A DNA stretch of 42,710 bases from an uncultured Collinsella sp. GTDB taxonomy: Bacteria > Actinomycetota > Coriobacteriia > Coriobacteriales > Coriobacteriaceae. Position numbers and translations under genes: made by a program. Under the pieces are notes generated by a model. It ran no database searches and was not told the origin of the DNA. It was given only the letters and a program-made list of their open reading frames with translations. The stretch lies in assembly GCA_900541015.1 (NCBI GenBank), contig UQIB01000025.1:1-42710 (forward strand), written 5' to 3'. Of this stretch, positions 8,155 through 15,315 are shown piece by piece (position 1 is the first letter of the stretch; each line of letters begins with the position of its first letter).

Positions 8155-8183
8155 ATGTTATCGCATCTTTTTACCGAGACCAA
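8155..8183 (-). promoter_or_regulatory. Promoter of the cpsCDB operon
   Basis: On the minus strand a -35-like TTGGTC (8178-8183) and a -10-like TAACAT (8155-8160) are separated by exactly 17 bp. This gives a leader of roughly 40-45 nt before the cpsC ATG at 8107. It is the only good match in the gap between the PhoR-like gene and cpsC. Confidence 0.55.
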
Positions 8184-8248
8184 ACTCTATACATAAGAAA
8201 CAGGCTCTCCTGTAAAAATGTCGGAAGCAATCGTAAAATTGCACAACA

Positions 8249-8277
8249 ACGCCGCACCCGAAAGTCAAATGCGGCGT
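8249..8277 (-). terminator. Terminator of the PhoR-like gene
   Basis: On the minus strand ACGCCGCA and TGCGGCGT form an 8-bp stem around a 13-nt loop, followed by TTGTTGT. It lies about 25 nt after the stop of the histidine kinase at 8303. Confidence 0.6.
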
Positions 8278-8302
8278 CTACATCAATATCTATGTTGTAT
8301 CG

Positions 8303-9727
8303 CTATGCGAATGGCTCGTCCTGCTGTATGGGAAACGTCACCGTAATGGTGGTTCCCACGCCCAACTCGCTCGACAGATCGAGCGTGGCGTGATGATACA
8401 GGGCCGCATGCTTGACAATGGCAAGCCCCAGACCGGTTCCGCCGCGTGCCTTGGACCTACTCTTGTCCACGCGATAGAACCGCTCAAATACCTTGCCCTG
8501 TTCTTCAGGCGCGATACCGATTCCCGTGTCGGCGACCGCAAGGAACGGATGGCCTTCGTCGTTGGTGCCGCACTGCAGCGTAACCGTACCGCCGGGTCGA
8601 TTGTAGCGGATGGCGTTGCTTGCCAGATTATAGATGAGCTCGTCAATCAAGCGCGACACGCCCTCGATGACCACAGGCTTGGTCTCATGACTTATCGTCA
8701 CATTCGCCTGACGGGCGACCTGTTCAAGACGCTGCTCGACCGCGTAGATGGCACGCGAGAGCTCAATAGGCTCCGTGGACCCAATGGGCACCGCCTCGCC
8801 CTCAGCTGCACGCTCGGCCTCGTCCAAGTTAGACAGCGTAAGGATATCGTTGACAAGCGCTGCCAAGCGGCCCGCCTCACGATAGATGCGACCGCCAAAG
8901 TTGCGCAGGTCGCCCTCGCCCTCGACCATGCCGTTTGCGATGAGCTCGGCATAGCCCGAAATCGCCGTAAGCGGCGTCTTGAGCTCATGGGTGATATTCG
9001 CCGTGAACTCGCGGCGCATACGGTCGTTGTCCGCTAGCACCGCCATTTGGCGCTTGAGTTCCTGGCGCTGCGACTCGATACGCTCAAGCATGGGGACCAT
9101 CTCGGCATAGGCGTGCTCATAGCTACGGCGTGGGTGGTCCAAATCCACCTCTTGCAACGGCGCGATGATGGCACGGGACTCGCGGCGCGCCATAAAAAAC
9201 GAGAGTACCGCACCCGCTGCTGCGATAAGCAGCATCGGCGCCACCATCGACAGCAAAATCGCCGCAACGCCAGGCTGGGCCTGCGCCAAGCGGACAACCT
9301 GGCCGTTATCAAGGGCGACGGCGCGATACAGCATAATCTCGTCGAGCGTAGAGCTTGCGCGCTCCGCGGAACCCAAACCACTCTCAAAGGCCTCGATGAC
9401 CTCGGGGCGATCGCCATGGTTGGGCAGTGTGGAAGGCGACGCCTCGTTGTCGTAGGCAACCGATCCATCCTTGTTAATCAGCGTGATGCGCAAGTCCTCG
9501 CGATCGAGACTACGCAAGAACGGGATGGGCTCCTGCTGTTCGTCGAGAGCGGCAGCAATGAGCTCGGTTTCCTGCGCCAGATTGGCACTCGTGGCATCCG
9601 CCAAGGTGTTTTGCACAAAGAACGCACCCAGCACCGTAAACGCCACGATAACCGCCATGGCGCAGACAAAGATCGTCACAAAAACGCGGTGCGACAGCGT
9701 ATGTTTTCCCTGGGGGGCGAAGACCAC
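8303..9727 (-). CDS. phoR: PhoR-like sensor histidine kinase
   Basis: A 474-residue membrane histidine kinase, GTG start. The first membrane segment is at about residues 14-37. An extracytoplasmic sensor of about 115 residues follows, then a second segment (about 155-180, AILLSMVAPMLLIAAAGAVLSFF), a HAMP-like linker and the phosphoacceptor motif FTANITHELKTPL with His247. The catalytic domain shows the N box (YNLASNAIRYNR), G1 (VADTGIGIAPE), F (FERFYRV) and G2 (GGTGLGLAIVK). Its overall form is that of PhoR, the phosphate-starvation sensor, and pstB stands next to the pair. The stop of the response regulator and this GTG are 3 nt apart, with GGAGGAG overlapping the stop, so the genes are coupled. 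Phosphate as the signal is inferred. Confidence 0.88.
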   Translation of the reverse strand: MVFAPQGKHTLSHRVFVTIFVCAMAVIVAFTVLGAFFVQNTLADATSANLAQETELIAAALDEQQEPIPFLRSLDREDLRITLINKDGSVAYDNEASPSTLPNHGDRPEVIEAFESGLGSAERASSTLDEIMLYRAVALDNGQVVRLAQAQPGVAAILLSMVAPMLLIAAAGAVLSFFMARRESRAIIAPLQEVDLDHPRRSYEHAYAEMVPMLERIESQRQELKRQMAVLADNDRMRREFTANITHELKTPLTAISGYAELIANGMVEGEGDLRNFGGRIYREAGRLAALVNDILTLSNLDEAERAAEGEAVPIGSTEPIELSRAIYAVEQRLEQVARQANVTISHETKPVVIEGVSRLIDELIYNLASNAIRYNRPGGTVTLQCGTNDEGHPFLAVADTGIGIAPEEQGKVFERFYRVDKSRSKARGGTGLGLAIVKHAALYHHATLDLSSELGVGTTITVTFPIQQDEPFA

Positions 9728-9730
9728 GGG

Positions 9731-10459
9731 TTACTCCTCCGATGCGGTGGCCGCGGTGTCGTCGCCTTTGGCACCATCGCCGGCAGAAGGCTCGGCCAAG
9801 CGGTAGCCCACGCCGCGCACGGTCTCGATGGCGCTGGCATGCTCGCCCAGTTTTTGGCGAAGCGTCTGCACGTGCACGTCAACGGTGCGCGAACCGCCGT
9901 CGAAGTCCCAGCCCCACACGCTCTGCAGCAACGACTCGCGGGTAAAAACCACGCCGGGCTTGCGCATGAGGTACTCGAGCAGGTCGAACTCGCGCAGGGT
10001 GAGCTTAAGCGGCTCGCCGGCAACGGTCACCTCGCGATGGCTGGGCGAGAGCACGATGTCGCCCACGCTGAGCACATCGCTCGCCTGCTTGACCATGCCG
10101 CCGCGACGCAGCAGTGCGCGGCAGCGGCTCGCAAGCTCCATGAGCGAAAACGGCTTAGTCAGGTAATCGTCGGCACCGCCATCGAGCGCCATCACCTTGT
10201 CGAGCTCGGTATCCTTGGCGGTAAGCATCATGATGGGCACCGTCGCCGTCAGGCGATCGGCACGCAGTCGACGCATAATCGCCAAGCCATCGGTATCGGG
10301 CAGCATGATGTCGAGCAGGACGGCATCGGGTACCCGTCGCGCCACGGCAGCCTTAAACTCACCGTCGCACGAAAAGCCTTCGGCCTCAATCCCCTGCTTG
10401 CGCAGCGCATAGACCGTCAAATCCCTGATGTTGTCATCGTCCTCGACGTAATAGATCAT
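9731..10459 (-). CDS. phoB: PhoB-like OmpR-family response regulator
   Basis: A 242-residue response regulator. The receiver domain has acidic Asp7/Asp8, phosphoacceptor Asp50 in AVLLDIMLPDTDG, Thr79 and Lys101. The C-terminal winged-helix domain contains LTLREFDLLEYLM and the recognition-helix region SRTVDVHVQTLRQKLG. The start ATG at 10459 follows AAAGGGG by 6 nt; a longer in-frame extension lacks support. Co-oriented with the PhoR-like kinase downstream and pstB upstream, it most likely controls phosphate-limitation genes, although no Pho box was identified with confidence here. Confidence 0.9.
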   Translation of the reverse strand: MIYYVEDDDNIRDLTVYALRKQGIEAEGFSCDGEFKAAVARRVPDAVLLDIMLPDTDGLAIMRRLRADRLTATVPIMMLTAKDTELDKVMALDGGADDYLTKPFSLMELASRCRALLRRGGMVKQASDVLSVGDIVLSPSHREVTVAGEPLKLTLREFDLLEYLMRKPGVVFTRESLLQSVWGWDFDGGSRTVDVHVQTLRQKLGEHASAIETVRGVGYRLAEPSAGDGAKGDDTAATASEE

Positions 10460-10523
10460 GTTGAACCCCTTTGCGGCCGGCATGACCGCATCTTAACCCT
10501 AAAGGTACCTTTACTAGATGGTA

Positions 10524-11399
10524 TCAGCCAAAACGCCCCGTCAAATAATCCGCCGTGCGCGGATCGGTCGGATTCTTGAAGAGTTGCGCGGTGGGCGCGT
10601 GCTCCACCAGCTCACCCAGCAAAAAGAATGCGACCGAATCGGAGATACGCGCCGCCTGCTGCATATTGTGCGTAACGACCACGAGCGTGCAGGTCTCTTT
10701 GAGCTCACAGGCCAGCTGCTCCACCACCAGCGTCGACACAGGGTCGAGTGCCGAGGTCGGCTCGTCCATCAGCAGAATGTCGGGCTGCACAGCCAGCGCG
10801 CGGGCGATGCACAGACGCTGCTGCTGGCCGCCCGAAAGACCCAGACCCGACTCTTTGAGCTTGTCCTTGGCCTCGTCCCACAGGGCGGCGCGTCGCAGGG
10901 AGTCTTCGACCAGCTCGTCGAGCACGACGCGATCGCGCACTCCCATTCCGCGAGGACCGTAGGCGACGTTGTCGTAGATGCTCATGGGAAACGGGTTGGG
11001 GCGCTGGAACACCATGCCCACGCGCTGGCGCAAACGGCAGATGTCGTAATCGCCCAGGATATCTTGACCATCGAGCGCAATCTTGCCCTCGATACGGCAA
11101 TCCTTGATGCCGTCGTTCATGCGGTTAAAGCAGCGCAGCAACGTGGACTTTCCGCAGCCCGAAGGCCCGATAAATGAGGTGATCTGCTTGTCGCGGATCT
11201 TGATATTCACGTCCTTGAGCGCATGATGGTCGCCATAGAACAGGTCGAGGCCCTCGACGTCGATGCGCGTCGGCGAGGCGGCAAGATCCTCTGCCGTGGG
11301 GCGAGTCGCATCCCCAACCTCGCGCTCGTGCGCGGCCTCGGCCTGCGCTTCCATGAGTTCTTCAAGCTCCGTGGGCTCCACAGCCGCAGCAGCCGTCAT
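10524..11399 (-). CDS. pstB: Phosphate ABC transporter ATP-binding protein PstB
   Basis: A 291-residue ATPase of the PstSCAB phosphate importer. Walker A is GPSGCGKST (residues 78-86). A Q-loop lies in MVFQRPNPFPMSIYDNV, a PstB-specific signature. The ABC signature is LSGGQ (188-192) and Walker B is ILLMDEP (208-214). It carries an N-terminal extension of about 45 acidic, Ala/Glu-rich residues compared with the roughly 250-residue norm. GGAGG lies 8 nt before the chosen ATG. The other Pst components (PstS, PstC, PstA) and PhoU are not adjacent: upstream lies an unrelated VanS-like kinase and downstream phoB. It must therefore pair with permeases encoded elsewhere. Confidence 0.95.
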   Translation of the reverse strand: MTAAAAVEPTELEELMEAQAEAAHEREVGDATRPTAEDLAASPTRIDVEGLDLFYGDHHALKDVNIKIRDKQITSFIGPSGCGKSTLLRCFNRMNDGIKDCRIEGKIALDGQDILGDYDICRLRQRVGMVFQRPNPFPMSIYDNVAYGPRGMGVRDRVVLDELVEDSLRRAALWDEAKDKLKESGLGLSGGQQQRLCIARALAVQPDILLMDEPTSALDPVSTLVVEQLACELKETCTLVVVTHNMQQAARISDSVAFFLLGELVEHAPTAQLFKNPTDPRTADYLTGRFG

Positions 11400-11454
11400 A
11401 CCGCATACCTCCACATCGATATCAATTCAGCAGTATCGATAGTAGAAATCGCGG

Positions 11455-11481
11455 CTCATATGCACGTGAGCGCATTGTCAA
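11455..11481 (-). promoter_or_regulatory. Candidate pstB promoter
   Basis: A perfect -35 TTGACA (11476-11481, minus strand) is followed 15 bp later by TATGAG (11455-11460), about 55 nt before the pstB ATG. The spacer is short, so the call is tentative. Confidence 0.35.
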
Positions 11482-11502
11482 GTGTTTGTAAGGGCACGCT
11501 GG

Positions 11503-12741
11503 CTATGCGGCGGGCAGCTCGATGGTGAATATCGTGTGTTCGGGCGTCGATTCACATGCAACGGTACCGCCGTGTGCCGCGATGATCTCCTTGGCAATAG
11601 CAAGGCCCAGACCGGCACCACCGCGATTGGTCGCACGCGCCGCATCCAGGCGATAGAACTTCTCAAAGATCACCTTGAGCTTAGCCGCAGGGATAGGATC
11701 GCCCTGATTGATAAAGCGAACGCGCACGCCGCCATCGTCTTGGCGCCCGGCCTCAATCGTGATAGTCGAGCCCTCATAGCTATAGGCGACGGCGTTTTTC
11801 ATGATGTTGTTGAACACGCGAGCCATCTTGTCGCCATCCACGAGCACCGTCAGGTCCTCGTGGATATCAACTTGGGCTTCCTTATGCTGCTCGTTGAGGA
11901 TGGGATAGAACTCGTCAGCCACCTGAGCCAGCAGCAACCCCAGATCAACATAGCCGCGCGTGAGCACGATATCGTGGAAGTCAAAGCGTGTGATATCGAA
12001 GAACTCTTCGATGAGTGCATCGAGCCGGTGCGCCTTGTCGAGAGCCACGCCCGTAAAGTGCGCACGTTGCTCAACCGGCAGCTCAGGAGCCTCTTGCAGC
12101 AGCGAAAGATAGCCCACCACACTGGCAAGCGGGGTGCGTAGGTCATGTGCCAAGTACGTGACCAGATCGTCCTTGCGATGCGACTCGTCACGCAAGGCCT
12201 GTTGCACCTTGCGCTCACGGTCACGCACGCGGTTAAGGGCGCCCTCGACCTCCAAGAAGTCGCCGTCGATGTTGTCCCAGGTGTCGGGGTGATCGATCAG
12301 GCGATCTTGAATACGAGCGGCCAGCACACAATCGGCATGCTGCTCGCCCTGTTCGTAGCCCTGGTAGTACAGGGCGCGGCCACACAAGAACAGCACGCAC
12401 GCGGCAAGCGCCAGCACAAAGCCAAGCATGTTGAATACAAAGCCGGCATCGAACAGCACCGGCCCTTCGATGCCGCCGAGCGCCATGGCGCCAATCGCCA
12501 ACGTCATGGCCCACGCGGCGCCGCCAATCACCATGCAGCGGCGCACGATCTCAAATCGATCGATCAGCAAAAAGCCGGCAAGCAGCACCGTCAAGATTCC
12601 GGCGATGTTGTCGATGCCAATCAGCAGCAGGCTCAGCAAAAAGAGCAGCACCGTTGCAAGCGCGCGGTTGTCGACGACCGACCTCACGTATTCAAAGAGC
12701 CGATCGGGTACCTCGAATGCCTGCCTATCGTCTTTTGTCAT
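11503..12741 (-). CDS. VanS-like sensor histidine kinase
   Basis: A 412-residue kinase with four N-terminal membrane segments (residues about 27-43, 46-62, 70-88 and 100-120) and almost no extracytoplasmic domain, which suggests intramembrane sensing. The dimerisation helix has YLAHDLRTPLASVVGYL with phosphoacceptor His199. Catalytic motifs are FNNIMKNAVAYS (N box), FEKFYRL (F) and GGAGLGLAIAK (G2). The G1 box is degenerate: RFINQGDPIP in place of D-x-G-x-G, a trait shared with VanS-type kinases. It sits 25 nt after its response regulator. Divergent transcription from a D,D-carboxypeptidase suggests a cell-wall stress role. The ATG at 12741 follows GGGGAAG; an upstream GTG at 12747 is possible. 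Confidence 0.88.
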   Translation of the reverse strand: MTKDDRQAFEVPDRLFEYVRSVVDNRALATVLLFLLSLLLIGIDNIAGILTVLLAGFLLIDRFEIVRRCMVIGGAAWAMTLAIGAMALGGIEGPVLFDAGFVFNMLGFVLALAACVLFLCGRALYYQGYEQGEQHADCVLAARIQDRLIDHPDTWDNIDGDFLEVEGALNRVRDRERKVQQALRDESHRKDDLVTYLAHDLRTPLASVVGYLSLLQEAPELPVEQRAHFTGVALDKAHRLDALIEEFFDITRFDFHDIVLTRGYVDLGLLLAQVADEFYPILNEQHKEAQVDIHEDLTVLVDGDKMARVFNNIMKNAVAYSYEGSTITIEAGRQDDGGVRVRFINQGDPIPAAKLKVIFEKFYRLDAARATNRGGAGLGLAIAKEIIAAHGGTVACESTPEHTIFTIELPAA

Positions 12742-12766
12742 ATCCACTTCCCCACCATCAAAGGCG

Positions 12767-13462
12767 CTACTCGATGATGTAGCCGACGCCCCAGACGTTT
12801 TTGATAAAGCGTGGCTTTTGTGCGTCGTCGCCGATTTTTTCGCGCAAGTGGCGAATGTGCACCATCACCGTATTGTTGGAGCCGGGCATAAAATCCTCGC
12901 TCCACACCGCGCGGAACAGGTCCTCCACGGCCACCACGCTGCCGCGATGCTCGACCAGATACAGCAAGATTGAATACTCGGTGGGTGTGAGGCGTACCGG
13001 TGCACCGTCCACCGTCACGGAACGAGCGTCGCGGTTGATCTCCAAGCCGTCGAGCTGAATGGTCGGCGACTCGGCCGCCTGTGCACGGCTACCGTAGCTG
13101 GTGTAGCGGCGAAGCTGAGCGTGCACGCGCGCGATGAGCTCCAGCGGACGGAACGGCTTAACCACGTAATCGTCCGCGCCAAGCGAAAGGCCCCCGATCT
13201 TGTCTTGCTGGGCATCGCGCGCCGTCAGCATGATCACGGGATAGGTATGGCTGGAACGGATCGTACGCAGCAGCTCAAACCCATCGATATCGGGCAGCAT
13301 GACATCTAGCAGCGCCAAATCGAACTCCTGCTCCAAAATCGCCTTGGCAGCATCGGCCCCGCTATAGGCAATCTGGACATCAAAGCCCTCTTTTGTAAGG
13401 TAGATGCCAACCAAGTCGGCGATGGCCTTTTCGTCATCAACTACCAGTATGCGCTCGTTCAT
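12767..13462 (-). CDS. VanR-like OmpR-family response regulator
   Basis: A 231-residue response regulator of the OmpR/PhoB family, closest in feel to VanR. The receiver has Asp9/Asp10, phosphoacceptor Asp53 in LALLDVMLPDIDG, Thr80 and Lys102 in the VKPF motif. The winged-helix C-terminus includes LTPTEYSILLYLVEHRG and the recognition helix NNTVMVHIRHLREKIG. AGAGGAG stands 5 nt before the ATG. It leads the two-component operon and is divergent from the D,D-carboxypeptidase gene across a gap of about 197 bp, so that gene is its most obvious target. This is inference from position only. Confidence 0.9.
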   Translation of the reverse strand: MNERILVVDDEKAIADLVGIYLTKEGFDVQIAYSGADAAKAILEQEFDLALLDVMLPDIDGFELLRTIRSSHTYPVIMLTARDAQQDKIGGLSLGADDYVVKPFRPLELIARVHAQLRRYTSYGSRAQAAESPTIQLDGLEINRDARSVTVDGAPVRLTPTEYSILLYLVEHRGSVVAVEDLFRAVWSEDFMPGSNNTVMVHIRHLREKIGDDAQKPRFIKNVWGVGYIIE

Positions 13463-13659
13463 GCGTGCTCCTCTCGCGCTCCATTATGCCTGAGGCGACG
13501 CACGCCACACACAACAAGCGTGGGTGATTAAGTCGGTCTTAAGCACCCTTGTGCCCGTTCGAACGCGGATGTGGGCCACGCACGCACGCGATGATCGCCG
13601 ACGCCGGCAAACGATATACTCTAGTTTCAGAAGAGACCATCCCGTCGAAAGCGAAATCT
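13463..13659. promoter_or_regulatory. Divergent regulatory region, vanR-like gene and D,D-carboxypeptidase
   Basis: This 197-bp gap separates two divergent genes. On the plus strand TATACT (13615-13620) is a good -10 about 40 nt before the carboxypeptidase ATG, but no good -35 precedes it, which would fit activator dependence. A short inverted repeat TTAAG-N5-CTTAA lies around 13533-13547. I cannot identify a proven regulator site. Confidence 0.4.
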
Positions 13660-15000
13660 ATGAAGTCCCTCACCTCTTTTGCAAAGCGCTCAGCCCAGCT
13701 TGCCGCCGGCTTTGTCTGCGCTATCGCCCTTGCCGCTGGCGCGCCCACCGTCGCCGGCGCCCAAGTGCTCACGACCGACAATGTTTGCGGCAAAACCGCC
13801 GATGCGCGCGGCATCACGGCCGAAAACCTGCCCGATATCGATGCGACCAATGCCCTCGTCATGGGCAAAGACGGTACCGTCTACTATGGGCGCGGCGCCG
13901 ATGAGCAGGTCAAAATCGCCTCGATCACCAAGGTCATGACCGCAATCCTAACCGTCGAGAATTGCAAGATGGACGAGAAGGTCACGGTGAGCAACGCCGC
14001 AGCCACCGTGGGTAATTCGACCGCCGGCTTGCTCGAAGGCGACGAGCTTACCGTTGAGCAGGCACTGCGCGGCCTGATGATTCCCTCGGGCAACGACGCC
14101 GCCATCGTGCTCGCCGAATATGTGGGCAAGAAGATCGACCCTAAGACCAAAGACGCCGAGGCCACATTTGTGAAGGCCATGAACGAGCGCGCTAAGAAGC
14201 TCGGCTGTACCGGTACGCTTTTTGAAAACCCGCATGGTCTGGACTTTGATGAGTGGGCTGGCGAAATGCACTCAACCGCACATGACGTGGCGCTGATGAT
14301 GCAGGAGGCCATGAAAAACGACACGATCCGCGAGGTCGTAGCGAGCGAAGATTCCTGGATCGAGGTCACGGGCGCCGACGGCACCGACCATTCGCATTCC
14401 ATGGACACGCATAACTATTTGCTGGGCCAAGATGGCAACATCGGCGGCAAGACCGGCACCACCGACGACGCGGGCTATTGCTTTACGAGTGCCTACAACC
14501 GCGATGGCGACGAGATCTACACCGTCGTTTTGAACTCCACCACCACCGACCAGCGCTTTACCGATACCGCAACCCTTGCCAATTGGTACTACGGTCACAA
14601 GGTGACGGTCGCGATCGCCAACACGCAGGAAAAGACCGCCAACGGCAACCCGCTTATGGCGCGCATTGGCCAAACCGACTGGACGGATAAGACGATCGAC
14701 GCCACACTCGCCGATCCTACGGCGCAAGCGACCGTGTTTTCCCTTGCCGGCGAGGTGACCGAAAAGGTTAGCCACGACGATCTTTCGGGCACGGTGCATG
14801 TGGGCGACAAGGTGGGCAGCGTTACGCTCAAGCAGGACGGCACCAAGATCGCCGTCATGGACCTGGTTGCCGACGAGGAAGGGGCAGGGCCGAATCCCAT
14901 TGAGTGGCTCCTTGTGAAGCTCGACCGCCTGGGCCGCCGCATCGACAACCGCCCACTCACGGCAGAAAGCGAGACCGTCGCCAAGGCGCCCGAGATGTAA
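13660..15000 (+). CDS. Secreted D-alanyl-D-alanine carboxypeptidase (S11 family)
   Basis: A 446-residue low-molecular-weight penicillin-binding protein that trims the terminal D-Ala from peptidoglycan stem peptides. A signal peptide is evident: a basic start (MKSLTSFAKR), a hydrophobic core (AAGFVCAIALAAGAPTV) and an AGA-type cleavage site near residue 34. The three active-site motifs are all present: SITK (88-91, nucleophile Ser88), SGN (143-145) and KTG (264-266). A C-terminal beta domain of PBP5 type follows (about residue 310 on), then a Lys/Arg-containing tail with no clear membrane anchor. The start is fixed by the signal peptide; the ribosome-binding site is weak. It is one of only two plus-strand genes here and is divergent from the VanRS-like pair. 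Confidence 0.95.
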   Translation: MKSLTSFAKRSAQLAAGFVCAIALAAGAPTVAGAQVLTTDNVCGKTADARGITAENLPDIDATNALVMGKDGTVYYGRGADEQVKIASITKVMTAILTVENCKMDEKVTVSNAAATVGNSTAGLLEGDELTVEQALRGLMIPSGNDAAIVLAEYVGKKIDPKTKDAEATFVKAMNERAKKLGCTGTLFENPHGLDFDEWAGEMHSTAHDVALMMQEAMKNDTIREVVASEDSWIEVTGADGTDHSHSMDTHNYLLGQDGNIGGKTGTTDDAGYCFTSAYNRDGDEIYTVVLNSTTTDQRFTDTATLANWYYGHKVTVAIANTQEKTANGNPLMARIGQTDWTDKTIDATLADPTAQATVFSLAGEVTEKVSHDDLSGTVHVGDKVGSVTLKQDGTKIAVMDLVADEEGAGPNPIEWLLVKLDRLGRRIDNRPLTAESETVAKAPEM

Positions 15001-15024
15001 GATCGAAGAACAATACACTCGCTG

Positions 15025-15057
15025 AAAGGAGGTGTCCGAAAGGATGCCTCCTTTTTT
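15025..15057 (+). terminator. Terminator of the D,D-carboxypeptidase gene
   Basis: AAAGGAGG-TG-TCC, a GAAA tetraloop and GGA-TG-CCTCCTTT form a hairpin (two G-T wobbles in the middle), followed by six Ts, 25 nt after the stop codon. The left arm also resembles the 5' end of a tRNA-Ser (see the adjacent T-arm remnant). Confidence 0.8.
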
Positions 15058-15059
15058 GA

Positions 15060-15076
15060 GGGTTCGAATCCCCAGC
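15060..15076 (+). repeat. T-arm copy of tRNA-Ser, inverted relative to the intact gene
   Basis: The 17 nt GGGTTCGAATCCCCAGC on the plus strand are identical to the T-arm and start of the 3' acceptor strand of the intact tRNA-Ser on the minus strand (15142-15158). The flanks GAAAGG (15024-15029) and CCTTTC (15079-15084) could pair as an acceptor-like stem. The stretch 15024-15084 may therefore be a shrunken tRNA relic lacking an anticodon arm. Confidence 0.55.
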
Positions 15077-15091
15077 GCCCTTTCTCGATAA

Positions 15092-15117
15092 TAAAAAAGG
15101 GCCCCCGATGGGACCCT
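15092..15117 (-). terminator. Terminator of tRNA-Ser
   Basis: On the minus strand AGGGTCCC, ATCG and GGGGGCCCT form an 8-bp stem, followed by a run of six Ts. It lies about 15 nt after the tRNA 3' end. Confidence 0.75.
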
Positions 15118-15132
15118 TCTTTAAAGTTAAAC

Positions 15133-15223
15133 TGGCGGAGAGCTGGGGATTCGAACCCCAGATGCCCTTTTGGGGCATACTCGCTTAGCAGGCGAGCACC
15201 TTCGGCCTCTCGGTCAGCTCTCC
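15133..15223 (-). tRNA. tRNA-Ser (anticodon GCT)
   Basis: A 91-nt class II tRNA with encoded CCA. The acceptor is GGAGAGC paired with GCTCTCC, the anticodon loop is CTGCTAA with GCT (reads AGC/AGU), and the long variable arm is formed by TGCCC/GGGCA. The T-loop is TTCGAAT. The discriminator base is G, as expected for serine. Confidence 0.97.
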
Positions 15224-15315
15224 GTAACAGCCGTTCTATAGTAACCAAACAGCCAAGGATGGGCAAGAGGAAATTTTCTAATTGCCTAGCATCCTTTCCT
15301 CCTTGGAGGCTTCGC

